DNA of 64,000 nt from Anaerolineae bacterium (GTDB taxonomy: Bacteria > Chloroflexota > Anaerolineae > Aggregatilineales > Phototrophicaceae). A program made the translations under genes and the position numbers. Positions 50,966-59,715 of this stretch are shown here, piece by piece. The notes beneath the pieces were generated by a model. It was not told where the DNA came from and searched no databases. It was given only the letters and a program-made list of their open reading frames with translations. The stretch's first letter is position 1; every line of letters begins with the position of its first letter. The stretch spans positions 1 through 64,000 of the forward strand of contig JADLAY010000071.1 in assembly GCA_020849765.1 (NCBI GenBank), given 5' to 3'.

Positions 50966-51202
50966 ATGGACCCTACCTTATTCAGTCTGGCACACAAGCT
51001 GCGAGCAGAGATGCTGGCAGAAGCGGCCCAGCAGCGAGAACAAAGACCGGAACAGCGCGAGAGACTGCTTCATCGATTGGGCGGCCTGCTGGTGACGCTT
51101 GGACAGAAAATGCAAGCAAAGGCAGTGAGCGCACAACAAGTCTATGACGATGGCGGATACTCCTCGCTAGAGAATGAAATATGTGTCTGCATCGTCGATT
51201 GA
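50966..51202 (+). CDS. Small helical protein of unknown function
   Basis: The 78-residue protein starts MDPTLFSLAHKLRAEMLAEA. GGAGAG at 50952-50957 lies 8 bases before ATG 50966, supporting this start. It is one long charged helix rich in Gln, Glu and Arg (QQREQRPEQRERLL), a hydrophobic helix (LGGLLVTLGQKMQ) and a short tail with two cysteines near the end (ICVCIV). It stands alone between the Clp operon, which points away, and a membrane protein gene. I recall similar short proteins in Chloroflexota genomes but no function. Confidence 0.6.
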   Translation: MDPTLFSLAHKLRAEMLAEAAQQREQRPEQRERLLHRLGGLLVTLGQKMQAKAVSAQQVYDDGGYSSLENEICVCIVD

Positions 51203-51393
51203 TCCAGGATGAAAAGTCCTTACACCACACACGGGTCTGTACACAGGGTGGCCCATACACGCTGCTGACACTCCCTGCAAAGAGCCGCAGCCAGCGTGAA
51301 ACTCGCACGCGATCTTACGCTTGACGCCATACATTGGCTCACGGTTAAATTAAGATCGGCTGCCTGACGTGACCCGCACCATTGTGAGCCATC

Positions 51394-52140
51394 ATGCTGC
51401 ATCGACTCAACCGGTTTCTGCGCCGCATCTCCAGCGACCTCCTCAAAGGCCACAACCTTGATGCGTACGTGATCGCTCTCTTCGGCCTGGCGCTGATCGT
51501 GGTCGATCTTGCTGGCAACGTCGAGCAAAGCACGCAGTTGACGTTGATCGTCGCCGCGCTGACGTTTCTCGTCCTGCGCGCGACCGTGCCGGAGTCGGGC
51601 ATCTTCAACCTGGACGACGTGCTCAAAGACCGGCAAGCGTTCGGGCCGTTTAAGGAGTTCATCCACGGGCGGCGTTCGCTGTGGATGTGGGCGCCGAGTG
51701 CGGTCAACATCTTCAACGATGCCTCGTCGATCAAGGCGGAGATCCTCGACCCCGGCGGCGAAGTCTGCGTCCTGCTGCTTGACCCGGCGGCGGAGGCGAT
51801 CACACCGCACGTGCAGAAACAGCTCGACAGCACCGGCGATGAACTGCTGGGCGACATCCGGCGCACGGCGCGCATGCTCGAGACGCTCAAGCAGTCCGGC
51901 AACGTTAGCTACGGCTACCTGCCCTACAGCCCCGGCTTCAGCCTGACGATTGTCGACCACGACAAGCCGGGCGGTAAGCTGCTGGTGGAATATCACGGCT
52001 TTCGCAACGAATTCACCGGCAACCGGATGCACATCGTGATCGAGCGCGCGCAGTCGGAATACTGGTTCAATTATTGGGTCAACCAGTTCGAAGAAATGCG
52101 CAAGGTCGCGGCGTTCGCGTCAGGGTCGTCCGGCTCATGA
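51394..52140 (+). CDS. Membrane-anchored protein with a cytoplasmic alpha/beta domain, function unknown
   Basis: The 248-residue protein begins with a basic segment and two hydrophobic helices (about 23-60, AYVIALFGLALIVVDLAG and LTLIVAALTFLVLRA). A soluble domain of about 170 residues follows: AFGPFKEFIHGRRSLWMWAPSAV, GGEVCVLLLDP and YLPYSPGFSLTIVD. The domain pattern (GRRSLWMWAPSA, then IVDHDKPGGKLLVEYHGF) resembles effector or sensor domains related to phospholipase-D-like regions found after two-TM anchors, though no HKD motif is present. It precedes a palindromic repeat and a secreted glycosidase gene on the same strand. The function is not recognised. Confidence 0.75.
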   Translation: MLHRLNRFLRRISSDLLKGHNLDAYVIALFGLALIVVDLAGNVEQSTQLTLIVAALTFLVLRATVPESGIFNLDDVLKDRQAFGPFKEFIHGRRSLWMWAPSAVNIFNDASSIKAEILDPGGEVCVLLLDPAAEAITPHVQKQLDSTGDELLGDIRRTARMLETLKQSGNVSYGYLPYSPGFSLTIVDHDKPGGKLLVEYHGFRNEFTGNRMHIVIERAQSEYWFNYWVNQFEEMRKVAAFASGSSGS

Positions 52141-52160
52141 ATAAGAATCAGACGCAATAC

Positions 52161-52211
52161 GTAGGGGCGACCCGATGGGTCGCCCAGGGCAAGCCACCGG
52201 CTTGCCCCTAC
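52161..52211. repeat. Palindromic intergenic repeat, copy 4
   Basis: The 51-bp unit has terminal inverted repeats GTAGGGGC and GCCCCTAC. Two tandem hairpins lie inside, GGGCGACCC/GGGTCGCCC and GGGCAAGCC/GGCTTGCCC. It has the same architecture as copy 2, with the second hairpin diverged. It lies 20 bases after the upstream stop codon. Confidence 0.8.
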
Positions 52212-52264
52212 ATCATCAGAACGAGATGTGCAGCATTCATGCAGATGATGGGTTGTCATCTCTC

Positions 52265-54256
52265 ATGAATCGCCGCTTGTCGCTCTTCTTCCTCTGCCTG
52301 TGCATCGTCGGCGCGCTGAGCGCTGCCCACGCCCCGGTGCAGGCGCAGCCCGGCGATGGCTACCTGCGCATGAACCGGCTCGGCATCACCTTCATCAGCT
52401 CGGCGGATCATCCGGCCAGCGAGGCGCGTTACCGGCAGGCGCTCCTGATCGGCGCGGGCTGGAATCGCTTCCCGCTCTACTGGAACACAGTCGAGCGCGC
52501 GCCGGGCGACTTCGATTGGACGCCCTACGACCGTGTCATCGCCGGTGACGCGCACTTCGGCCTGCAAGATAACGTGATCCTGCTCGGCATCCCCGGCTTT
52601 CACCGCGAGGGCGCGATCCCGCGCGGACTCTACGAGCCGGTCTTCGCCGATGGCAGCAGCACGACCGCGCCCGGAAAAGCGCCCAACCCGGCCAACCCCT
52701 ACGCCTCGTTCGTCTACCAGACGGTCGCGCGCTACAAGCCCGGCGGCGACCTGGCGCGCGCGCTCGGCTGGTTTCCGGATCAGGGTGTCCGCGTCTGGGA
52801 AGCGTGGAACGAACCCGATCTGCGGCAGTTCTGGGAGGGCAGCGTCGAGGATTATGCCCGGCTGCTCCAGGTGACGTACCTGGCGGTCAAGGCGGCGGAC
52901 CCGGATGCGCGCGTCATGGTCGGCGGGCTGGCTTACATCAACCCGGAGCAAAACGACTGGCTGGAGAGAATACTCGCTGCCCTGGTGGGCGACCCGGCGC
53001 GGTCGGCCAACAACTGGTATTTCGACATCGCCGCCGTCCACAGCTACAGCAGCGCCCCGCGCAGCGGCTACGTCGTCGCCCGCGCACGCACAACATTGGC
53101 ACGCTACGGGCTGGATAAGCCGGTCTGGCTCAACGAGAGCGGCGTGCCCGTCTGGGATGATTACCCCGGCGCGACGTGGACGGCCAACGATCCGGGGGCG
53201 CGCCAGTATCGCAGCACCATGCAGCAGCAGGCGGCCTACGTCGTCCAATCGACGGCGTTCGCCTGGGCTGCCGGGGCCGACGTGGTCTTCATCCACCAGT
53301 TGTACGATGACTGCGGCAATCAAGCCGGGGGCACCGATTTCACGCCGGACAGCGGCCAGAGCGGCGATGCCTATGGCCTGTTCCGCAACACCGGCGCCGA
53401 GGGCTGCTTCACGCATCATCCGCAGCCCGGCACGGCGCGACCGGCGGCGGCGGCCTTCACGCTGATGGCGCGCATCTTCGACGCCGGGCCGTTCACGACC
53501 GGCAGCGTGCTCGACCTGGCAGGCAAGGCGACGGTGATCGCTTTCGAGCGGACGGCGACGGCCGACCGGCTCTACGTGCTCTGGAATCGCACCATCGACC
53601 AGCAAATCCTGGACATTCCCGCCAGCGCGCCGGATGGCATGCTCTACGCGCTCGACAATCGCGACTACACCATCTTCCCCAACGACGGCATCTTCCAGAT
53701 TGGCACGCAGCCCGCGCGCCCCGGCGACGAATTGACCTTCGGCGGCAGCCCGTTCGTGCTCGTCCAGCGGATCGATCCGGCGCTGGCGGGCGTCGATCCC
53801 TTAGTGGTGGCGCTCGAAGGTGAGGGCGGCGAGACAGAAGCGATCGCCCGCTCGGCCACGCTGGCGCCGATCCCTGGCGTCGCCGGATCGGTGCTCGGCG
53901 AAGTGCAGGCGACCCCGGTGCCGCCGACGCCCGACCTGCGCCCGACGGTCGATCCGGCGCTGGGCGACATCAGCCCACCGACGGCGTTCGTGCAGGCGCT
54001 GCCGGTCATCAGCCCGCCGGATTTCACCGTACACTGGGCCGGGCAGGATGACGGGCAGATCGCGCTCTACCTGATCTGGGTGCGAGTCGACGGCGGCGAG
54101 TGGCAGCCGTGGATGGAGACGACGGAGACGCAGGCGCTTTACAACGGCGCGCCGGGCAGCACCTACGAATTTGCCGCCTGGGCGCAGGACGCGGCGGGCA
54201 ACTGGTCGACCAACACCGATCTGGTCGCGCAGGCGGTCACCGCGGTGCCGGGCTGA
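52265..54256 (+). CDS. Secreted clan GH-A-like glycosidase with C-terminal beta module
   Basis: The 663-residue protein has a signal peptide (LFFLCLCIVGALSAAHAPVQAQ). Its start, ATG 52265, was chosen because the longer frame from 52175 would translate the palindromic repeat. The TIM-barrel region opens RLGITFISSADHPASEARY and carries the acid/base candidate E183 in AWNEPD and the nucleophile candidate E291 in WLNESG, as in GH39/GH5-like enzymes. After the barrel come beta-rich segments and a Pro-rich linker (ATPVPPTPDLRP). A C-terminal fibronectin-III-like module follows (VRVDGGEWQPW, TYEFAAWAQDAAGN). It probably attacks an extracellular glycan. It is a distant relative of the lipoprotein at 7901-9493. 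A YdcF-type gene follows after 10 bases. Confidence 0.82.
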   Translation: MNRRLSLFFLCLCIVGALSAAHAPVQAQPGDGYLRMNRLGITFISSADHPASEARYRQALLIGAGWNRFPLYWNTVERAPGDFDWTPYDRVIAGDAHFGLQDNVILLGIPGFHREGAIPRGLYEPVFADGSSTTAPGKAPNPANPYASFVYQTVARYKPGGDLARALGWFPDQGVRVWEAWNEPDLRQFWEGSVEDYARLLQVTYLAVKAADPDARVMVGGLAYINPEQNDWLERILAALVGDPARSANNWYFDIAAVHSYSSAPRSGYVVARARTTLARYGLDKPVWLNESGVPVWDDYPGATWTANDPGARQYRSTMQQQAAYVVQSTAFAWAAGADVVFIHQLYDDCGNQAGGTDFTPDSGQSGDAYGLFRNTGAEGCFTHHPQPGTARPAAAAFTLMARIFDAGPFTTGSVLDLAGKATVIAFERTATADRLYVLWNRTIDQQILDIPASAPDGMLYALDNRDYTIFPNDGIFQIGTQPARPGDELTFGGSPFVLVQRIDPALAGVDPLVVALEGEGGETEAIARSATLAPIPGVAGSVLGEVQATPVPPTPDLRPTVDPALGDISPPTAFVQALPVISPPDFTVHWAGQDDGQIALYLIWVRVDGGEWQPWMETTETQALYNGAPGSTYEFAAWAQDAAGNWSTNTDLVAQAVTAVPG

Positions 54257-54266
54257 GAGGCTGTCG

Positions 54267-54929
54267 ATGGCGACCGAAACGGCCCAGGTTTACGATGCGG
54301 TGCTCGTGCCGGGCGGCGGTCTGCTGGCGGATGGCACGCCGCCGCCGTGGGTGATCGCGCGGCTGGAGCTTGCGCGGGCGCGGGCGGGCGAGGCGTTCAT
54401 CATCACGCTGAGCGCCGGGACAACGCATAAGCCGCCGCCGCTGGATGCGCGTGGCTTTCCACGCTTCGAGTCGGTCGAATCGGCGCGTTATCTGGCGGCG
54501 CAGGGCGTCGCGCCGGAGCGCATCCTGACGGAGACGGCCTCCTACGACACGATTGGCAATGCTTACTTCGCGCGCGTCATCCACACCGAGCCGCGCGGCT
54601 GGCGGCGGCTGCTCGTGATCACGTCGGAATTTCACATGGCGCGGACGCGCGCCATCTTCGAGTGGGTTTACGGCCTGGCGCCGAAGGCTGGCTGTTCGTT
54701 GGCCTTCGAGGCGACGCCGGACATCGGCATCGACCCCGCTGCCTTGAGCGAACGGCAGACGCGCGAAGCCCAGGGGCTGAAGGCTGTGCACGATCTGGCC
54801 GGGCAGATCACGAGTCTGGCGCAGCTTCATGGCTGGATGTTTAGCGAACATCGCGCTTATGCGACGGCGGGCCAGATCGCGCGCTCGGATGACGCGGATG
54901 AGCTCGGCGCGGCGCGAGGGACGTATTGA
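54267..54929 (+). CDS. YdcF/DUF218 family protein
   Basis: The 220-residue protein has the Rossmann-like DUF218 fold: YDAVLVPGGGLLADGTPPPW at the N-terminus, then LSAGTTHKPPP, ESARYLAAQGVAPERILTETASYDTIGNAYF, and LLVITSEFHMARTRAIFEWVY. The motifs GGG, SAGT and SEFHMxR are those of YdcF and SanA/ElyC proteins, involved in SAM binding or envelope maintenance in different species. GAGAGG at 54255-54260 supports ATG 54267. It lacks the N-terminal membrane helix found in the second YdcF-type protein of this window (60793-61428). It is coupled to the upstream glycosidase. Confidence 0.85.
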   Translation: MATETAQVYDAVLVPGGGLLADGTPPPWVIARLELARARAGEAFIITLSAGTTHKPPPLDARGFPRFESVESARYLAAQGVAPERILTETASYDTIGNAYFARVIHTEPRGWRRLLVITSEFHMARTRAIFEWVYGLAPKAGCSLAFEATPDIGIDPAALSERQTREAQGLKAVHDLAGQITSLAQLHGWMFSEHRAYATAGQIARSDDADELGAARGTY

Positions 54930-54973
54930 ACGGCGCCGGTTCAGACAGGTGCGAAAGGTCATCGGTTGAAAAC

Positions 54974-55037
54974 GGCGGACGCCCCATGGGGCGTCCCTAC
55001 GAACACAATGAATGTAGGGACGAGGCAGGCCTCGTCC
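54974..55037. repeat. Palindromic intergenic repeat, copy 5
   Basis: Two hairpins in opposite orientation, GGACGCCCC/GGGGCGTCC followed by CTAC, and GTAG followed by GGACGAGGC/GCCTCGTCC, surround a short AT-rich spacer. It uses the GTAGGGACG variant of the core. It lies between a YdcF-type gene and a convergent gene. Confidence 0.75.
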
Positions 55038-55056
55038 GAGATCTCCTGGACATCCT

Positions 55057-56148
55057 TTACGCCTCGCTCACGTTCTGCGACGCGATCAATTCCCAGGTGT
55101 CGTCTTCGGGATGATAGAGATACGAGAGCAGCGTCTGCTGGCTTTCGGTCGGCGAGACGAGGTTGTAGTCGAACTGCGCCATCGTGATGACGAGCTGGCT
55201 CGCGCCCTGGAAGGTGATCGCCTGCGCATGGAGATCCGGCGACGTGCCCAGGTCGTCGAGCGAGAACTCCAGTTGGACGTCGTCCGTGAAGGCGCCGCTC
55301 GCATCGAGCGCGACCGAGTAGATCTCCGGCGAGCGCGCCAGCCCGTAATAGAGGCGCTTGCCCTGCGAACCGTTGAAGACGCCGATGCCAAAGGCGTCAA
55401 CGTGCTCGAAGGTGGATTTGACCTCCGCGCTGCGCGGATCGACCTGATAGATGGCCCCGGCGACGTCCTCGTAGGTCGAGCCGAAGACGGACGAGGCGTA
55501 GAGCGTGTGCGTATCGCAGTCGTAGGTGATGTCGAGCAGGCCAAACGGATTCGACTGGCTGACAGGAGCGAGCGCGGGCAGGTCGATGAACGGTGTCATC
55601 TCGCCGGTTTCGCCGTCGATGCGATAGATGATGTTGGCTTTTTCCGGCGGGTTATCCAGGATGTTGATGAACGGCGTCGGGATGATGAAGATGTTGCCGA
55701 ACTCGTCGCGCTGGAAGGCGCTCATGGTGCCTGCGCTCGTCCACGACGGGTGCTGGTAAGTGCGGGCGATGTTGCCGTTCTCGTCGATTTCGCGCAGGGC
55801 GACACCATCGACGTATTTGGCGCGCGTATCGAGCGCGCTGCGCTGGCCGAAGCCGATCGCCTGGACGAAGTCCGAATTGCCCGCGCAGTCCTGCGTGCCG
55901 CCGATGACGGAACCGCCTCCGCCATTCGGGTTGAGCAGATCCGTCTGTGTCAGGACGAGTGCGGCGACGACGATGATGGCCATGACGACCACGCCGCCGA
56001 TGATCCACGTGCGCGACCGACCCGGCCTGGCACCCGCGGATGACGAGCGCTTGCCCTGATCGCTGCGGGCCTTTGGCGAGGCTTTGCTGGTGGCAGGGCG
56101 TGAACCCCGGCTGCGCTTGCTCAAGACTGAATCCTCGTCATTATTCAC
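55057..56148 (-). CDS. Membrane-anchored beta-propeller-like protein, function unknown
   Basis: The 363-residue protein has a basic cytoplasmic N-terminus (about 45 residues, rich in Lys, Arg and Ser), one transmembrane helix (TWIIGGVVVMAIIVVAALVL, about 47-66) and an extracytoplasmic domain. That domain contains repeated blade-like segments (IIYRIDGETGEM, GAIYQVDPRSAEV, EIYSVALDASGAF), as in WD40/NHL-like propellers that wrap ligand or scaffold proteins. The start is GTG 56148; no nearby ATG fits the frame. It is separated by a palindromic repeat from the lipoprotein gene on the same strand. I cannot assign a function. Confidence 0.72.
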   Translation of the reverse strand: MNNDEDSVLSKRSRGSRPATSKASPKARSDQGKRSSSAGARPGRSRTWIIGGVVVMAIIVVAALVLTQTDLLNPNGGGGSVIGGTQDCAGNSDFVQAIGFGQRSALDTRAKYVDGVALREIDENGNIARTYQHPSWTSAGTMSAFQRDEFGNIFIIPTPFINILDNPPEKANIIYRIDGETGEMTPFIDLPALAPVSQSNPFGLLDITYDCDTHTLYASSVFGSTYEDVAGAIYQVDPRSAEVKSTFEHVDAFGIGVFNGSQGKRLYYGLARSPEIYSVALDASGAFTDDVQLEFSLDDLGTSPDLHAQAITFQGASQLVITMAQFDYNLVSPTESQQTLLSYLYHPEDDTWELIASQNVSEA

Positions 56149-56173
56149 CCGGCTCAGAATGATCGTTTGTGAA

Positions 56174-56205
56174 GGCGGCGGACGCGCAATTGCGCGTCCC
56201 TACGA
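56174..56205. repeat. Palindromic intergenic repeat, copy 6 (single hairpin)
   Basis: A perfect 20-bp palindrome at 56180-56199 (GGACGCGCAA and its complement) is followed by CTACGA. It is preceded by the GGCGGC flank seen in copies 1 and 5. It looks like one half of the two-hairpin copies. Confidence 0.65.
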
Positions 56206-56227
56206 TAGCCCTCAATGCGACCCGTTC

Positions 56228-58036
56228 TCATGGCGTGGTATCCGCCGCCAGCGGCACGAACATCGGGCCGGACGGGCACGGGTATTGCTTCGAGACGTAG
56301 ACGCCGTCTTCGAGCACCGATTCGGCCCAGCAGTATTCCGAGCCGGGCGTGTCGTCGTTGTGGACTTGCGCCACGTACCAGACGACCAGCGGGCTATCGG
56401 TGATGTCCTCCGGCGTCGCGTCGATGAAACGCTCCGGCCCCTGCTGGTAATCCGCGTTGCAGCACGGCCCAATCGTCGGCATGTCGGAATCGCCCTCGTC
56501 GACGTCGGTGTGATGGCGCGTGACGTAGACGTAAGGGTTATCGCCGCGCCCGCCGTCGCCGAACTGGCCGGTCGACGGCTCGATGCTGAAGCCGCCCGCC
56601 GCGCTGCGGATCTGGAATGGGAAACCGTCGTCATTGGCCGGGACTTCCGATACAAGCTGCCAGCCCTCTTGCGTCCAGGGCTGCCAATCCGTCCCGTTCC
56701 ACTGGCTGAAGGTCGAGTCGGCGGCGAGGGCGATGCGCGTCACCGGGCGATAGGTGCCGTCGTCACCGCAGCCGCGCCCGTTGTTGATCGCGACCGGGCG
56801 GAAGCGGCCATCCTTATAGAACTCGTAGCGCTGGGCATAGAAGTAGTTGCACGGCAGCGGCCACAATTCACTCCAGAAATCCTGTGCCAGCGCGAAGCCG
56901 ACGACTTCGCCCGCCTCGACAATCGGCTCGACTGTCGGCGGCTCGACGGCGATGACCGCCGCCTGACTGAAGACCGGGCAGCCGACCGCATCGCTGTAGC
57001 CGAAGCCGTCCTCGGCTGAATAGCTGACGTGCCAATCGACCAGCTTGACGCTGTCGAAGATCGGCTGTCCCTGGTAGGTGACTTCGGAGATGCGCAGGCC
57101 GTCCGAACTCGTCAGCGTGTAGTTCAGGCTCCAGCCGTCCTGCTCGAGCGCCGTGTTCTGCTGGCAGTAGTGGCGCATGATGGCTTCGTTTTGCAGCTCT
57201 TTCTCGGTGATCTCGCGCAGGCTGCCGACTTCCGTCCAGCGCACGCCGACGAGCGAGCCGTCGGTCAGGTCGACGATCGCCCACAGCGCCCACATGCCGA
57301 CGACGAAGGTCGGCGCGACGCACAGATGGCGCGAGCGTTCGCAGACGGTGTTATTGAGGGCGGTCTTGGTGTTGGCCATGACCGCCTCGCTCGTCTCCGG
57401 CGTGTAGCCGAGCGCTTCTTGCACTTCCGGCGCGTGGACGGCGATCTCAAGCGCGATGTCGGTCAGGCTCTGCGGGATGTCCGGCTGGGCGTTCTCGTAG
57501 CCGATCACGTCGAGCACCTTGCCCTGGCGCAAATCGACCACGGCGGCGAGGTAGAAGTTGAGCGCGTAGTTGTACATCTCGACGCGGTAGCACGGGTTGG
57601 TCGAGCAGGCCGACGATTTGTCGGTGATGTCGCTCGCGCGCATGGGGTAGACACCCATGATCTCGGTGCGGAACGGCGCGTCCGTCTGCGGGTCGCGCGC
57701 GTAGCGCCAGAACGACTGATCGGACAGGGCGATGCTCTGCGCCTGACGCTGCTCGTCGTCCAGCCCTTCGAGTTGGAGCACCGGGATCGAATCTTGCAGC
57801 GATTCATCCACGCGCGCCAGGTGGGCGGCCAGCAGCGGCAGTTCATCCAGGTTGGGCGTCGCGCGGGCCACGACCACCGCTTCTTCAGAGATGGTCGGCG
57901 GCAGCGTCGACGATGGCGTGTTCCCCGGCGGAGGCGTGGTGGCGGTGGCAGCGCTCTGCTGCGCCGGCCTTTGTTGGCAAGCCGCCAGCAAGAGTGTCAG
58001 GCCAAGGAAGATCGTGAACATGCGTCGCTGTGTCAT
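56228..58036 (-). CDS. Lipoprotein with divergent copper-amine-oxidase-like sequence
   Basis: The 602-residue exported lipoprotein has lipobox LLAAC (Cys20) and a Thr/Pro-rich linker (25-50). The rest resembles copper amine oxidases in collinear order: a substrate-lid-like region (YNYALNFYLAAVVDLRQGKV), LNYTLTSSDGLRISEVTYQGQPI near 305-326, NYFY at 397-400 followed by RYEFYKDG, where these enzymes carry the Asn-Tyr-Asp/Glu-Tyr that yields topaquinone, and VTRHH (505-509) and VVWYVAQVH (551-559), like their C-terminal copper-ligand region. The central His-x-His pair expected after the Tyr motif is not visible, so catalytic activity is doubtful. The family resemblance is my own reading and needs a profile search. 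Confidence 0.55.
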   Translation of the reverse strand: MTQRRMFTIFLGLTLLLAACQQRPAQQSAATATTPPPGNTPSSTLPPTISEEAVVVARATPNLDELPLLAAHLARVDESLQDSIPVLQLEGLDDEQRQAQSIALSDQSFWRYARDPQTDAPFRTEIMGVYPMRASDITDKSSACSTNPCYRVEMYNYALNFYLAAVVDLRQGKVLDVIGYENAQPDIPQSLTDIALEIAVHAPEVQEALGYTPETSEAVMANTKTALNNTVCERSRHLCVAPTFVVGMWALWAIVDLTDGSLVGVRWTEVGSLREITEKELQNEAIMRHYCQQNTALEQDGWSLNYTLTSSDGLRISEVTYQGQPIFDSVKLVDWHVSYSAEDGFGYSDAVGCPVFSQAAVIAVEPPTVEPIVEAGEVVGFALAQDFWSELWPLPCNYFYAQRYEFYKDGRFRPVAINNGRGCGDDGTYRPVTRIALAADSTFSQWNGTDWQPWTQEGWQLVSEVPANDDGFPFQIRSAAGGFSIEPSTGQFGDGGRGDNPYVYVTRHHTDVDEGDSDMPTIGPCCNADYQQGPERFIDATPEDITDSPLVVWYVAQVHNDDTPGSEYCWAESVLEDGVYVSKQYPCPSGPMFVPLAADTTP

Positions 58037-58129
58037 GATGATGCCGACCCACGGGACGAGGTTGATACGCAGGCAACCATCTTACCAGATCGCGCCGCGT
58101 TTTACGCGTTGAGAGCGAACGCCTCCCAG

Positions 58130-59515
58130 TTACGTCTTCGGGACGGCGGCGGCCAGGGCTTCGCCGATGTTGCGTGCCTCGACCAGCTTGAGATCGCGCG
58201 GCAGGTCGGGAATCTTGCGCCGCATCTTCGGGATCAGCGCACGGGTGAAGCCGAGCTTGTGCGCCTCGTACAGCCGAGCGGGCAGATGGGCCACCGTGCG
58301 CAGCTCGCCGGTCAGGCCGATCTCACCGATCAGCGCCAGGTCGGGCGGGATCGGCGTGTCGAAATAGCTGCTGGCAATCGCCGCCGCCATCGCCATGTCC
58401 GAGGCCGGTTCGTCGATGCGCATCCCGCCGATCACGTTGACGAACAGATCCTGCTCGAACAGGCGCAGACCCATGCGCTTGTTGAGCACCGCGCTCACGA
58501 GCAGCAGCCGGTTCATGTCGACGCCGTTGGGCGTGCGCCGCGGGTTGCTGAACGGCGTCGGGCTGGCGAGCGCCTGGACTTCGACCAGCAGCGGGCGCGT
58601 GCCCTCCATTGTGACGGCGATGGCCGTCCCGGCGGCATTCATCGAGCGCTCGGCCAGGAACGCCTCGGACGGATTGGGCACCTCGACCATGCCGCTGCTG
58701 ACCATCTCGAACACGCCAACCTCGCTCGTCGCGCCGAAGCGATTCTTGACGCTGCGCAGCAAGCGGTAGACCTGGAACGGGTCGCCTTCCAGATAGAGCA
58801 CCGTATCGACGATATGCTCCAACACGCGCGGCCCGGCGATAGCGCCCTCTTTGGTGACGTGGCCGATTAGCACGACGCTGACGCCGGTCGTCTTGGCCAG
58901 CATTTGCAGGCGTGAGGCGCACTCGCGCACCTGCGACACGCTGCCGGGCGACGACTCACTCTCTTCGCTGTAGATGGTCTGGATCGAGTCGATGATCAGC
59001 AGGGCGGGGTCGAGGCGGCTGACGTGATGGAGAATGTCGCTCAGGTTGGTCTCCGTCAGCAGGTAGAGATCCTCCGCATGCAGGCCCATGCGGTCAGCGC
59101 GCATCTTGATCTGGTGCGTGCTCTCCTCGCCGCTGACGTAGAGCACACGCCCGGCATTCTGCGCCAGCCCGGCGGACGATTGCAGCAGGAGCGTCGACTT
59201 GCCGATGCCGGGGTCGCCGCCGATCAGGACGATGCTGCCCGGCACGATGCCGCCGCCGAGCACGCGATTGAACTCGTCGCTCGGCGTGCGCAGCCGTTCG
59301 ATCTGCTCGATGCGCACGTCGCCCAGGCGTTGCGGCGCGGTCGCGGGCAGCGATCCGCGGTGGGTGGCGATGCCCTTGGTCGTCGTCGGGCGCGCGGCCT
59401 CGATCTTCTCTTCGACCATCGTGTTGAATTCGTTGCAGTTGGGGCAGCGCCCAAAGTATTGCGCCGTTTGCTTGCCGCAGTTCTGGCAGACGTAACGCGT
59501 GCGAGTCTTCGCCAT
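58130..59515 (-). CDS. radA: DNA repair protein RadA/Sms
   Basis: RadA is a RecA-related branch-migration helicase in recombination. The 461-residue protein opens with a four-cysteine zinc finger (CQNCG and CPNCN), then a RecA-like core with Walker A GGDPGIGKST, Walker B ALLIIDSIQ, and the RadA-specific KNRFG motif. It ends with a Lon-protease-like domain lacking the catalytic Ser-Lys pair (ALIPKMRRKIPDL). The length is normal. It follows a lipoprotein gene in the same direction but is separated by over 90 bases. A MITE-like repeat lies between it and the next upstream gene, which is also on the minus strand. Confidence 0.96.
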   Translation of the reverse strand: MAKTRTRYVCQNCGKQTAQYFGRCPNCNEFNTMVEEKIEAARPTTTKGIATHRGSLPATAPQRLGDVRIEQIERLRTPSDEFNRVLGGGIVPGSIVLIGGDPGIGKSTLLLQSSAGLAQNAGRVLYVSGEESTHQIKMRADRMGLHAEDLYLLTETNLSDILHHVSRLDPALLIIDSIQTIYSEESESSPGSVSQVRECASRLQMLAKTTGVSVVLIGHVTKEGAIAGPRVLEHIVDTVLYLEGDPFQVYRLLRSVKNRFGATSEVGVFEMVSSGMVEVPNPSEAFLAERSMNAAGTAIAVTMEGTRPLLVEVQALASPTPFSNPRRTPNGVDMNRLLLVSAVLNKRMGLRLFEQDLFVNVIGGMRIDEPASDMAMAAAIASSYFDTPIPPDLALIGEIGLTGELRTVAHLPARLYEAHKLGFTRALIPKMRRKIPDLPRDLKLVEARNIGEALAAAVPKT

Positions 59516-59599
59516 CTTACCACCCAGGATTAGAACGGATGTTTGATACGCGGATTATACACCATTGTCGAGCAAGGAACAGATGGGGGGTGTAACTAG

Positions 59600-59714
59600 A
59601 CCCTCATCCCCAGCCCTTCTCCCTTAGGGCGAAGGGAGCAAGAACGACTCATAAAAGTCTCCATGACGACCAAAGAGAGCACCGCAGGTCGGGAGAAGGA
59701 TTTAGGATGAGGGT
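59600..59714. repeat. MITE-like element with 10-bp terminal inverted repeats
   Basis: ACCCTCATCC at 59600-59609 and GGATGAGGGT at 59705-59714 are perfect inverted repeats bounding 115 bp. An internal hairpin CTCCCTT/AAGGGAG lies near the left end. The element holds no gene. Sequences of the ACCCTCA-CCC type are common dispersed repeats in many bacteria. Its right end is 1 base from the stop of the adjacent minus-strand gene. Confidence 0.6.
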
Positions 59715-59715
59715 T

